NCBI RefSeq assembly: GCF_030643785.1
Contig: NZ_CP094378.1
Span: 372,001 to 436,000 of the forward strand
From: Coxiella-like endosymbiont
Lineage (GTDB): Bacteria; Pseudomonadota; Gammaproteobacteria; Coxiellales; Coxiellaceae
Reading direction: 5' to 3'
DNA: 64,000 nucleotides
Numbering within the stretch: the first letter of the stretch is position 1; every line of letters begins with the position of its first letter. This document shows, one piece after another, positions 1 through 11,316 of the stretch. The notes beneath the pieces are model-generated. The model did no database searches, was not told the DNA's origin, and saw only the letters and a program-made list of their open reading frames with translations. Made by a program: the position numbers and the translations under genes.

Positions 1-544
1 GGCGTGTTATTTCAGCAAGGAGCCCTTTTTACAGATTTGAATGTATTTGAAAATGTGGCCTTCCCTTTGCGCGAACATACTAATCTGCCGGACGATATGA
101 TTCGAGATTTAGTTTTAATGAAATTAGAGTCAGTGGGATTGCGTGGGGCTACTTCTCTCTTCGTCAATCAATTGTCTGGAGGGATGATTCAGCGAGTGGC
201 TTTAGCTCGAGCAATTATGCTCGATCCTGAATTAATGTTGTATGATGAGCCTTTTTCAGGGCAAGACCCGATTAATCGTGGTATTTTGCTGAGATTAATT
301 CGTAAATTACATAAAGCATTAGGTATGACTAGCGTCCTCGTTTCTCACGATTTTACGGAAGTAACCGCCATTGCAGATTACATTTATGTAATTGCTGATG
401 GAAAAGATTATCGGCAGCGGGTCTTCTGAAGTAATTAAAACGGCGCAAGACCCTCAAATCCGACAATTCGTGAATGGTTTTGCAGATGGACCAGTTCACT
501 TTCGTTATCCCGCATCCAATTATCGACAGGATTTATTGTTGTGA
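1..544 (+). pseudogene. mlaF: MlaF, ATPase of the Mla phospholipid transporter; 5' partial and frameshifted near the end
   Basis: The frame is already open at base 1, so the Walker A region lies outside the window. Visible are the Q-loop (VLFQQGALF), the ABC signature LSGGM, Walker B (LMLYDEPFSG) and the switch histidine (VSHDF). MlaF powers retrograde phospholipid transport between outer and inner membrane with MlaE, D and B. The first frame stops at 429, but the family C-terminus (IIGSGSSEVIK onward) continues one frame over from 407 to a TGA at 542-544. One extra base in the AAAA at 402-405 explains this. The TGA overlaps the GTG that would start mlaE (GTGA, 541-544), the usual coupled layout. 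All catalytic motifs precede the shift, so a protein with a wrong tail might still work. Confidence -1.
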
Positions 545-584
545 TTGTTCAAATTCAATCTTTGGGCCACTTGGGCATTGAGTA

Positions 585-1322
585 TTGTCAGCGTATCGGA
601 CAATCGGGATTTTTTTATTGCAAATAATCATGCAACGTCCGCGTTGGTTAAGAATTTGGCCTTTATTAGCTGTTCAATTGTATCGCGTAGGTGTGCTGTC
701 TTTAGCTGTTGTTTTGTTATCGGCTTTATTTATTGGGATGGTTGTCTCTTTGCAAGGCTATCATATTTTGCAAAAATTTGGCGCGTTGCAGGAGTTGGGA
801 CAATTATTAGCCTTGACTATCATTCGAGAATTAGGTCCTGTTATCACAGCTCTATTGTTTGCTGGTCGCGCTGGTTCGGCTTTAACGGCTGAGATTGGTC
901 TTATGCGAGCTACGGATCAATTGGAATGCATGGAAACAATGGGAGTGGATCCGCTTTGGCGGGTAATTGCACCGCGGTTTTGGGCAGGATTAATTGCCTT
1001 ACCGCTTTTAACACTCTTATTTAATCTAACGGCTGTTTATGGTGGTCATTTAGTGACTGTTGGTTGGCTTGGGTTGAACGATAATTTCTTTTGGTCGAAC
1101 ATGCAGGCGGTAGTAAGTTTTCGTGGCGATATTTTGAATGGTGTGATTAAGAGTATGGTTTTTACACTGATTATTACTTGGATCGCGGTGTATCAAGGAT
1201 ATTATTCGGAACCAAATGCTGCGGGAATGAGTCGAGCAACGACAAAAACAGTAGTTTATTCGTCTACAATAGTATTAGTTTTAGATTTTATTTTGACGGC
1301 TCTAATGATGGGGGGATGGTAA
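585..1322 (+). CDS. mlaE: MlaE, permease of the Mla phospholipid transporter; N-terminus displaced by a T-run frameshift
   Basis: This encodes 245 residues with the MlaE permease hallmarks: LRELGP-like IRELGPV, LLFAGRAGSALTAEIG, and several membrane segments ending in LDFILTALMMG. It forms the inner-membrane channel bound by MlaF. The natural start is probably GTG 541: reading from there gives SLGHLGIEYCQRIGQSGFF, which matches the family N-terminus. It loses frame at a run of seven T (610-616), where eight would restore it. The only in-frame start after the shift is a TTG at 585, upstream of the T run in another frame, which replaces about ten native residues. The membrane domain is complete, so the gene may still function. 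The stop sits directly before mlaD. Confidence -1.
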   Translation: MSAYRTIGIFLLQIIMQRPRWLRIWPLLAVQLYRVGVLSLAVVLLSALFIGMVVSLQGYHILQKFGALQELGQLLALTIIRELGPVITALLFAGRAGSALTAEIGLMRATDQLECMETMGVDPLWRVIAPRFWAGLIALPLLTLLFNLTAVYGGHLVTVGWLGLNDNFFWSNMQAVVSFRGDILNGVIKSMVFTLIITWIAVYQGYYSEPNAAGMSRATTKTVVYSSTIVLVLDFILTALMMGGW

Positions 1323-1323
1323 T

Positions 1324-1779
1324 TTGAGTAATCGAATGATTGAATTTATGGCTGGCCTTTTTATGATTGCCGGGTTTTTAGCGTTAATAGCTTTGGCATT
1401 TAAAACAAGTGGACTAAAATCCCTAGGCGAAGAAAATTATTATGTTATCAAAACTGAGTTTGACAACATCGGTGGTTTAAAGGTCCGTGCGCCGGTAATG
1501 ATTTCCGGTGTTACTGTAGGGCAAGTAATGAAAATTACCTTAGACAGGAACAATTTTCGGGCTTTGGTCGTCCTGCAAATCAATAAAAAGATAAATAACT
1601 TGCCCGCGGATACCTCAGCGACGATATTGACTCAAGGATTATTGGGAGCGAATTATATTGAATTGATGCCGGGTTTTGCATCAGTCAATTTAAAAAATAA
1701 TGATTGGATTAAAACCACTCATTCCGCACTAATCTTAGAAAATTTAATTGGCCAATTTATTTATAATTTTAAAAAATAA
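1324..1779 (+). CDS. mlaD: MlaD, MCE-domain phospholipid-binding subunit
   Basis: This 151-residue protein has one N-terminal membrane anchor (about residues 8-27, GLFMIAGFLALIALAF) and a single MCE domain (about 37-117, from YYVIKTEFDNIGGLK through TILTQGLLGANYIEL). MlaD forms the periplasmic ring on MlaE that carries phospholipid between MlaC and the membrane. The start is TTG at 1324, one base after the mlaE stop; the fit to the family N-terminus supports it. The length and the C-terminal helix (ENLIGQFIYNF) are usual for the family. No damage is seen. Confidence -1.
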   Translation: MSNRMIEFMAGLFMIAGFLALIALAFKTSGLKSLGEENYYVIKTEFDNIGGLKVRAPVMISGVTVGQVMKITLDRNNFRALVVLQINKKINNLPADTSATILTQGLLGANYIELMPGFASVNLKNNDWIKTTHSALILENLIGQFIYNFKK

Positions 1780-1893
1780 TCTTTAATTTTTTATTCTGTA
1801 ATAATGGTAGAGCAATATGAGAATAATTAAGCGATTACTAGAAGAATCTATGGTAATTTTTTTAAAAAATTAATTAAAAATGCTATTTTTATT

Positions 1894-2468
1894 ATGTTAA
1901 TATTCTTTTGCAGTTTTGCCTTGGCGATTACCTCTCCTCTTATTTCCTTAAAAGATATTGCGAATAAGATGATTGCTGAATTACAGCAGCATCAATCGCA
2001 ATTAAAGAATAATCCGCAACTGATTAATCAGATCGTTAATCAACAATTGATTCCCCATATTGATGTGGATCGAATGGCTAGCTATGTCATTGGTCGTCAT
2101 TATTGGCAAACAGCTACCCTTGCGCAACGCAAATTGTTTATTCGGGAATTTGAAAAAATGGTCGTTTCTACTTATTCAATGGCGCTCAGTTTTTATGATG
2201 AAGAGCAAATTAAGTTTCGTCCACTGCGGTCCAGGGTAACCAATCAAAAGGAAGTAAATGTGGAGAGCATAATCCTGCGTCGAAATGGTCAACGAATTCC
2301 CATTAGCTATAATTTAGTTAACAATGGACGCCAATGGAAGGTCTATGATTTCAGCATTGAGGGAATCAGTTTGATACAAAGTTATCGATCCCAATTTTCA
2401 GGAGTACTTGCTCAGGGAGGACTCGCCGCCTTATTGGAACGTTTGGTTGCCCACAACCGGAGATTTCA

Positions 2469-2472
<4 letters not shown>
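1894..2472 (+). CDS. mlaC: MlaC, periplasmic phospholipid shuttle
   Basis: This encodes 192 residues of the MlaC (Ttg2D) family, which ferries phospholipid between the outer-membrane MlaA complex and MlaFEDB. A hydrophobic export signal opens the protein (MLIFFCSFALA), followed by the helical domain with the motif YWQTATLAQRKLFIREFEKM. The ATG at 1894 leaves a short signal. An older start may be ATG 1817: its frame (MRIIKRLLEES) runs to a T7/A6 stretch at 1857-1869 and then breaks. One more base there would join it to this frame and give a longer signal n-region. That is inference. The 3' end overlaps mlaB by ATGA. Confidence -1.
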
Positions 2473-4054
<1,582 letters not shown>

Positions 4055-4069
4055 TAATTCTTACTGAAG

Positions 4070-4560
4070 AGGGATGATGTTCCTGAGGGAACCCCATTAA
4101 TTTTCTTATCCATGCCAGTAATGTAAATCTTTGTTGAAACGCTGCGTCAGTCTGTGTCAATAGGGTATTTTCCCGACGCCCCCTAGTACAGCTATAACGA
4201 AACTTAATAGTAATATGTTCTACATATGATGAAAGTGTTTTCCTAAAACAGTTGCGATTAGGAGGTAAAGAGTAATTCCGAAGGAACCAAGACGAGTGAA
4301 AAATCCGAGTCCGATGGCTATAGCGTCTCTGAGCTCGCAAGGCCTTGCTAAAGTTACAATAAAATTAGGATCTACGATTTCTAGTTCAATGAAAGCTTTT
4401 ATATCTCCACGAAACGAGATCGATCCAGCAAATAATTTTTCTGCAAAATAATCAATTAAATCGTAACCAATATAGATCTGAACAAAAGTCAAATGCCATT
4501 CAAAGACATTAAGTCGGACGGGGAATGCCGTAAGGAAACCTCTGGCTTACTTCGAAATAA
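4070..4560 (-). pseudogene. Remnant of a DoxX-like membrane protein
   Basis: On the minus strand, codons around 4220-4492 spell IGYDLIDYFAEKLFAG, then ELRDAIAIGLGFFTRLGSFG and LYLLIATVLGKHF. That pattern resembles DoxX/DUF417-type four-helix membrane proteins. Downstream pieces (LLLSFVIAVLGG) lie in the same strand but other frames, and stops interrupt the reading. No start codon with a ribosome site is evident. The family call rests on my recollection of the DoxX pattern and is moderate; that it is decayed is clear. Confidence -1.
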
Positions 4561-4739
4561 ATGACATTTTAATAGGCGATATAAAAAATTATTAGAAGCA
4601 AAAAATAAGGAGGATTGGGGTGTGGGCTGCAATAAATAAATTATTTATTCCTAGAATTCGAATTACTGTAAGAATACAAAATACAGTAAGTAAAAATCCC
4701 ACGCGCGGAGATTTATAAGTTAGCGTTATAAGTTAGCGT

Positions 4740-6980
4740 TAAAAAAACAACGGCTAACACGTTTCATAGCAAAGAAAAAGCAAATGTGCCATCTGCGAAA
4801 AAGGTGAAAGAAGGTAAATAAAAATAGTAATAATTAAAGTAATAAGGGTGAGTAATCAGGCTATACTAATTATTTCAGAATAAAAATTCTTAAACATTTT
4901 GTTTTCCTTGAGCTCGTGAAGCGAACAATGTTCAGGCAGACCCCAAAGAAAATTAAATTGATATCCACGAATAATCCTATTATCCAAGTATAATATCTGG
5001 CCCAGCTCGCGGTCCAAATGGCAAAAGAAAGAATCAAACCGATGATGCCGCTGACTGAGATCCATTTCCATAGCAAGGCCTTCTTTCCTAAAGCCGATTG
5101 GCAAACTGGATGATTAAAATACCGTGTTTGGAAATTAAGCCAATTAAAGTAACAAGTTCAATGTCGGTATAAATATTTAAAGTTCCAAAAATGAGTTTCA
5201 AATAGGCGATATAGTGCCCACAATACTGAGTGGGGACAGTAAGTAAAATGATAAAAGGATCAATGAAACTTTCAAATTGGGCGGCAAGTGCTAAATAAAT
5301 GAATATGATAGTGAGTAAGAAAATAAAAGCCCCATAATAAATCTTGGGCTTGACCCGTAAATATGCGTATTTAATGCCTTCTGAAAAAACCTGAGGCAAA
5401 ATTCTCTGACGGGTCCCCATATCGTAGTCAGGAGCAAGTTGAGCGGACAATTAAGTAGAGCGGAGACGATTGTAATGCAGTAACGCGACTTGTGAGAGAA
5501 TAGGCTGAATTGAAATTAAATTACTGAGCGGTATCAGATGATTTTGTAAATTGTTCACATAAAATTTATCAATGCTCTAAATAGGCTTATGTAAATCATT
5601 TTCTTGTGCTTTCATATAAACATTATAAGTTTTGCCATTTGTATCGAAGATTGAAACTTTATTTCCCCCATAAAGAGCCGCCATCGTATTGGCGATGTCT
5701 TTGAAGTTTACTTGCAATTGGGCTGCGAGATCGCGATTAACTGCCATATCCATATTGTTAGCCGTCAAATCGCATATTGCTTTGACGGTCTAGAATCCAG
5801 GGTAATTTTGCAATTTAATTAATAATTTTTTGAGAGAACGCATAGAGGTCTTTATAGGTTCCTCCCATAATGGCAAATTCAAGTTGATGCTGCATCGAAT
5901 CTCCAAAAGAAGGCGCGAAGGCGGTAGAATTTACTTCCAGAATTTGATGGATTTTTTGATTGGATAAATAGTAGCTACTTGCGCTACGCTGCGGTGGAGA
6001 TCTTTAAAAGGCTTAAGCATGGTAAAAAAAGACAGAATTAAACGCTTTTGCTTTTATGTCAGCGACTGTTGCTACTGAAGTTACTTCTGGCGACTGACCA
6101 AAAATTTCGGCTACTTGCTACAATTCATTATTTATCGTATCGATGCTGGAGCCGCTAGACGTAGAGGCTTACCTACGCCACGACAAACCCCATATATTCG
6201 GGAGGAATAAAGGCCACATAGGTTTTTTCATTAAGAAAAAGCTACTCACAAGAATAAAACAGCAGCTAAGATCACGAAGACGCGTTTATTTAAAATAGCG
6301 CCGAGTATTTGCCGAGTATTTTTTGATATCCGTTCGCTATTCGTTCATAGAATTTCTCAATAAAAATGCTATAGCCTTTAGGATCTGCGTTTTCGACTTT
6401 CAAAAAGCGAGAACACATCATCGGTGAAAAAGTAAGCGTAATAAATCTGGAGATTATTACGGCGGCGCCTGCCAGAATAAAGGTAAAAGAACGAAAAATA
6501 CTCGCGATTTGATTGTGCATAAGTCTAATAGACACATAGATGACAGCGAGAGTAATTGTCATAGCGATCATCACCGCGCAAGTAATCTCTTTGCTTCTTT
6601 TAATCACTGCTATATTATAGAAGTAGGGGTTTTTCACTATTCTCAATATGGCGATAAATATTTTCTAACATAATAGTATCATTGACCACTAATCCAATGG
6701 ATAACAACAAATTATCAATACCTTGAACGCCACTAATCCCTTCTTCCAGGGGGAGTGAGTGGTGATGCTCGATTCAACTAATTTTGCACTAGCGCCCGGG
6801 TAAAAGGTCTTAATATTGATAATATTTTGATAATATTTTTTTCGAATTTGGGAAAAAAGCGGATGTTGAGACTATTAAAATCCCATTATCCCAATTACAA
6901 TGAGGACAAGATTTAACACTAACGTGAAGATCGGTTCGTTTAATACAGATTTCGGAGAGATTTATTGGACAATCTTCACT
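4740..6980 (-). pseudogene. RND-family efflux permease (AcrB/MexB type), heavily decayed
   Basis: Fragments occur in family order from high to low coordinates on the minus strand: the N-terminal helix (EPIFTLVLNLVLIVIGI, near 6930), SIGLVVNDTIMLENIYR (near 6680), the FRSFTFILAGAAVII segment and LTFSPMMCSRF (6290-6646), the porter piece VNRDLAAQLQVNFKDIANT (5577-5768), and the C-terminal membrane block LALAAQFESFIDPFIILLT (5088-5450). Frames change repeatedly and stops are common. An intact RND pump is about 1,030 residues, so roughly 700 codons of sequence survive in pieces. Its adaptor lies just upstream and is also dead, so the whole tripartite pump is lost. Tandem duplications of 13 bp (4714-4739) and 11 bp (6300-6321) lie inside. 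Confidence -1.
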
Positions 6981-6984
6981 TTTT

Positions 6985-8025
6985 CCCCGTTGTTAATTGG
7001 TCGCCTTTTTTAACCCTTAAATGATTTGCACCTTTCCATAAAGGTGTGCGCCTACTTTTACCCGTACTGAAACCGCTTTGTTTTTTTAACTTCGAAGACG
7101 TAGTAGCCATTTTAGGCTCGAGAATAAACTATTTTCTGGGATTAAGATAGAATTTTAAAATGCCTAAAGTTTGTGAAACAGTGACAAATTGACCCGGTTT
7201 TAAAATTCCTTTTTCGTTATTTAACAAAGCATGAGTTTCAACGGTTTGAGAATTGGTATCGACAATTTGAGAATTGGTATTGACAAAAGGAGTGACGTAA
7301 TTGAGATTTTAGCCTTGAAACTTTGACCTGAAAGAAAGTCCGCCGTGATTAAAACCGACTGATCCAATTTTATTTGCTGAGCAAATCGGCTTGGTAAATT
7401 GTAAAAAAGATTTAATTCTTGTTGATCAACCAATGTTATGAGTTTTTGTCCAGGGCTCACATAATCGCCTAAACTAAATTATTTGGCTCCAATTATAGCC
7501 CTACACTAATATAGCCATACTAAAAGGCGCCGTTAGAGTAGTCATATCTTGTAAAGCTATTTGATCGGTTTTAAGAAGAGCCTGACTTTGTCTAGAGGAA
7601 CTTTGTCATTGTAGAGCCGTGGCTTGCAGAATTAAACCTTGTTTTAGAGCTTACGCGTTGAAATTGCAACTGACTTAATTCTAAATCTGCCTGTGCAGCC
7701 GCTATACTGCAGCCGCTACGTCATCTTATTGTTTAAGATCGAGCCGGTTTTGATGAATGTGCCTGGTGTGAAAGCTATTTTAGTAACATATCCCCCCACT
7801 TTTAGGAGACTGATGTCTGTCTGATTATTTGCCATTTAAAGTCTCGGTCTCTGTGGCTGTAAGAGGCATATTGGTTATCTCTAAAGGACTTTACTTAATT
7901 TAACCAAAACGGGAGACAAACTGACGGCGGCGGCTAGTTTTTTATGTGAAAATACAAAAACTTCACAGCGACAATCACGCAAATCGCTGCACCTAAGGCA
8001 CATAAAAGTTTCGTACGTCTTTTCA
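6985..8025 (-). pseudogene. Periplasmic adaptor (HlyD/AcrA-type) of the dead RND pump
   Basis: The N-terminus reads MKRRTKLLCALGAAICVIV, a membrane anchor typical of adaptor proteins, at about 8025. A later fragment (7221-7460) reads SPGQKLITLVDQQELNLF and SRFAQQIKLDQSVLI, the beta-barrel pattern of RND adaptors. Between them are many stops and frame changes. A 21-bp unit is tandemly duplicated with one mismatch at 7245-7286, producing a repeated SIPILK peptide. Gene order (adaptor then permease) supports a mexAB-like operon. No outer-membrane channel gene is seen next to it. Confidence -1.
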
Positions 8026-8035
8026 TCAATTACTG

Positions 8036-9391
8036 CTACTGCGTTGGCTGAATCACTAAAAATAATTGTCCGGAACCTCGCGCTACCTTTAGTAGTAATT
8101 GCTTAGGTTTTTTCTCTGCAATATTCATTAATTCGCTTACCGTGGGAGTTGATTGATTGTTAGCGCTCAAAATAATATCCCCCGGCTGTAAACCAGATAA
8201 TGCGCCGTTACTGTCATCATCGATGTTGGTGACCAAAACACCGCTTAAAAATGTACTATCTAGTTCGAGATCACTAAATTTCTGCAACCGCATTCCTCCC
8301 AAAAATGGAATTTTACGTTCCAGGAGTACATCTTTAGGATCAGCTACTGTGGCTGTTAATTTTTCGGTTTTGTGGTTGCGCAGTACGCTTAAATGGATGG
8401 TCGTTCCCGGTCGTACTAATCCGAGTATATTGTGTAATTCTTCAGAAGTATGAATAGGACTCTGGTTGACGGATTCAATGATGTCTTGTACTTGAAGACC
8501 AGCTTTCTCAGCGGAACTACCAGCAACGACCTTAGTCACCAAAGCGCCGTCGCTGTGTTTTAAATTGAGGGCATCAGCCAGTTCAGGAGTGATATTTTGG
8601 GCAGTCACTCCGAGCATACCTCGCTCCACTTTTCCATATTTAATTAATTGTTCGGCGACGTTTTTGACCATATTACTAGGGATGGAAAAGCCGATGCCGA
8701 TATTTCCGGCAGAGGGTGTGATAATCGCTGTATTGATACCCACTAACCGACCTTGTAAATCAATTAACGCACCTCCTGAGTTACCGGGGTTGATGGGGGC
8801 ATCCGTTTGGATAAAACTTTGAAAGCTATCAATACGAGGTTCTTGGCGGTCTAAAGCACTGACGACACCAGAAGTCACCGTTTGAGTTAACCCAAATGGG
8901 CTACCGATAGCTACCACGAAATCCCCTACTTTCAGTTGGTTGGAATTACCAAAGGGAAGTTGGGTTAAATGTCTTGTATTAATTTGAATCACAGCGAGAT
9001 CAAATCCTTCGTCTTTTCCGATTATTTTAGCTCGATAGCGACGGCCGTCTTTAAGAGTTACTAACATAATTTTTTGGTCTTTTATCATGTGAGCATTGGT
9101 AATAATGTAACCTTTTTTGGCATCAATAATGACGCCAGAGCCAACGCCCAGAACTTTTGTAGGAGTTAAATCTTGATCAGTTTCCGGTTGGAATGGGTTA
9201 ACTGGTTTTGGAATGAGTTTTTCCACAGCGATATTAACGACGCTGGGAGTAGCTTTACTCAACATAGACGAAAGGCTGGACACTACTTTGTTGCTATTGA
9301 AGTCGGGAGCTAAATGTGCATAACTACTGAAAGGAAAAAGAGAAAGTGCCAGGACAATACTACTGAGAATAACGCATACTAACTTTTTCAT
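8036..9391 (-). CDS. degP: Periplasmic serine protease/chaperone of the DegP/DegQ (Do) family
   Basis: This 451-residue exported protease has a signal peptide (VCVILSSIVLALSLFPFSSYA) and a trypsin-like domain. The triad is His in ITNAHMI, Asp in DLAVIQI and Ser in GNSGGAL. Two PDZ domains follow (GMLGVTAQNI... and a second ending near LLKVARGSG). It degrades or refolds misfolded envelope proteins. ATG 9391 is preferred to GTG 9397 because a GGTGAG-like ribosome site sits at the usual distance. The gene is complete although both flanking loci are broken, which argues it is under selection. DegP and DegQ cannot be told apart from sequence alone. Confidence -1.
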   Translation of the reverse strand: MKKLVCVILSSIVLALSLFPFSSYAHLAPDFNSNKVVSSLSSMLSKATPSVVNIAVEKLIPKPVNPFQPETDQDLTPTKVLGVGSGVIIDAKKGYIITNAHMIKDQKIMLVTLKDGRRYRAKIIGKDEGFDLAVIQINTRHLTQLPFGNSNQLKVGDFVVAIGSPFGLTQTVTSGVVSALDRQEPRIDSFQSFIQTDAPINPGNSGGALIDLQGRLVGINTAIITPSAGNIGIGFSIPSNMVKNVAEQLIKYGKVERGMLGVTAQNITPELADALNLKHSDGALVTKVVAGSSAEKAGLQVQDIIESVNQSPIHTSEELHNILGLVRPGTTIHLSVLRNHKTEKLTATVADPKDVLLERKIPFLGGMRLQKFSDLELDSTFLSGVLVTNIDDDSNGALSGLQPGDIILSANNQSTPTVSELMNIAEKKPKQLLLKVARGSGQLFLVIQPTQ

Positions 9392-9452
9392 ACTCACTCA
9401 CCACTTTTTTAAGATACTAGGGAATTTCAATGGGCTATAGTTTACGGCTTTC

Positions 9453-10210
9453 TTAAGTATTGATCCATATAACCGTTGCTATTCGAGCGGTTTCTCCTTT
9501 TTCTCGACGATAAGAATAAAAAAGCTCGTGATCGAAATAGATATAAAATTGACCTCCGTAAATACGGTAGATGCCTAAATGATTGAGATTGATGGTAGCT
9601 AACTGATAAATGTTAGCTAACCAGCGGTCGTCTTTATGGGCGGTAAAGGCCCTTTGATAATCCGTATGACGATTAAGAAAAGCTTGCCGAACCTCCTCTT
9701 CAACTTCAAAAGCCCAGGGGCCGATAGCGGGCCAGAGCCATACCAGCAAATCATTGGGTAGAGCTTCAAACACTAAAAAGGTATGGTTAATTATTCCTGC
9801 CACTAAACCTCGCTAACCCGCATGGACAGCTGCAACTTCACAGCTTTTAGTATCGGTGATCAAAATTGGTAAGCAATCAGCCGTTAGAATAGTACAAACT
9901 TGTTAAGGAACGTTGCAGTAAGCGGCATCGGCTGTGGGAGGGGAATTAGGTAGTTGATTAAGAGAAATAATTTAGTTGCTATGGATTTGATTAAGCCACA
10001 CGAGGGCAGCGAGCAATTGTAAGGATTGGATTAATTTTGTCGGTTGGCGCGCTTGGACGATTACGGGATTATCATTTACATGAAGAGCTAAATTGCCTGC
10101 CTCTGATGGGTGTAGTAGTGGCAGACCTTTAGTAGTAGTGGCAGCTTTAGTATGAGGGGAAGGGGGTTCTGGCCAATCGGGAAAGATTAAAGTTAGGTAG
10201 TATGGGCATT
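9453..10210 (-). pseudogene. pgeF: PgeF/YfiH laccase-domain protein, inactivated by stops and a frameshift
   Basis: PgeF clears mis-incorporated L-Ser from peptidoglycan precursors and is an orphan laccase-domain family. On the minus strand the family is readable from LTLIFPDWPEP (near 10195) through LNLALHVNDNP-like and WLNQIHSN to TADCLPILITD, HAG-stop-RG and IGPWAFEVEEEV to IATVIWINT. Three stops lie in one frame: after WLNQIHSN, within CNVP-stop-QVC, and at 9813-9815, where the conserved Trp of HAGWRG has become TAG. A further frame disturbance near 10100-10150 coincides with a direct duplication of a TAGTAGTGGCAG unit. The position directly after rluD is the classical gammaproteobacterial neighbourhood. 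Confidence -1.
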
Positions 10211-11158
10211 GTCTTGTGCTAAAGATTTTAATAAATTCAGCATATCTTTGGGTAGAGGAGCGTGCCACTCCATCGTTTTCTGGGTCAAAGGATGAGATAG
10301 CTGCAAAGTGGTTGCATGAAGCGCTTGACGATGAAAAGCTTTTAGAGTGGCTTTGAGTGAGTTGGAAAGGAAAGCGGGAACACCGATGTGACTGCTATAG
10401 ACGGGATCTCCGACGAGGGGATAATGAATATGGGCCATATGGACACGGATTTGATGGGTGCGGCCCGTTTCTAACCGAATTCGAATGTGCGTGTGTGCTC
10501 GATAGCGTTGAATAATGCGAAAATGAGTGATTGCTTCTCGGCCATTGTCGAGGACGGCCATACGAGTGCGATGTATCGAATGACGTCCAATTGGAGCACT
10601 GATGGTTCGACCAGAAATAAGTATGCCTTTTACAATAGCTTCATATTCTCGAGTAATTTTTCGTGCTTTCATGGCTTTGGTTAATGCATGATGGGAAGTT
10701 AAATTACGAGCGATTACAAGTAGCCCTGAAGTGTCTTTATCCAATCGATGAATGATTCCTGCGCGAGGGAGAATAGCTAATTGGGGATCATAATGAAGTA
10801 GGGCGTTGATTAATGTGCGGTTGATAATACCGGCCCCAGGCTGGACCACCAGCCCTGCGGGTTTATTAATAATAAGTAATGCTTCATCCTTGTAAAGGAT
10901 GTTTAAAGGCAGTGCCTGAGCAACCCATCGTTCACTGGGGGAAAGGTATGCGGTTATTTCAATTAGTTGATCAACTTGTACCTTTTCCCGTGTAAGCATT
11001 TTTTGAGTGCCATCGACGCGAACGTGTCCGGCTCGAATCCAATTTTGTAGTTGGGAGCGAGAATAATCGGGAAATAACTTAACCAGAGCTTGGTCAAAAC
11101 GTACTCCCACTAATTCAGTAGGAATGATGCCTTTTAAAGAAATTTTTTGGGAATTCAT
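10193..11158 (-). CDS. rluD: 23S rRNA pseudouridine synthase RluD
   Basis: This 321-residue enzyme has an N-terminal S4 RNA-binding domain (about residues 16-75, RFDQALVKLFPDYSRSQL) and the RluA-type catalytic domain. The catalytic Asp is in HRLDKDTSGLLV, and RTHQIRVHMAHI matches the family. RluD makes the pseudouridines in helix 69 of 23S rRNA and supports ribosome assembly. The start ATG (complement of 11156-11158) is unambiguous. It is divergent from bamD, as in related genomes, and its 3' end touches the dead pgeF. No damage is seen. Confidence -1.
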   Translation of the reverse strand: MNSQKISLKGIIPTELVGVRFDQALVKLFPDYSRSQLQNWIRAGHVRVDGTQKMLTREKVQVDQLIEITAYLSPSERWVAQALPLNILYKDEALLIINKPAGLVVQPGAGIINRTLINALLHYDPQLAILPRAGIIHRLDKDTSGLLVIARNLTSHHALTKAMKARKITREYEAIVKGILISGRTISAPIGRHSIHRTRMAVLDNGREAITHFRIIQRYRAHTHIRIRLETGRTHQIRVHMAHIHYPLVGDPVYSSHIGVPAFLSNSLKATLKAFHRQALHATTLQLSHPLTQKTMEWHAPLPKDMLNLLKSLAQDNAHTT

Positions 11159-11316
11159 GGACGGATGATATCAAATTCTAGTAAGCCTTGACCCTCATCT
11201 ACTTTCTCATATCATTCTTCGTGAGATGAGAGATATAAAAACTACGGTTTTGTTCTAGAATGAGTTGCTCTATAATGGCTGGGTTTGTATAATTGCCAGC
11301 ACAAGAAGAAGGACTT

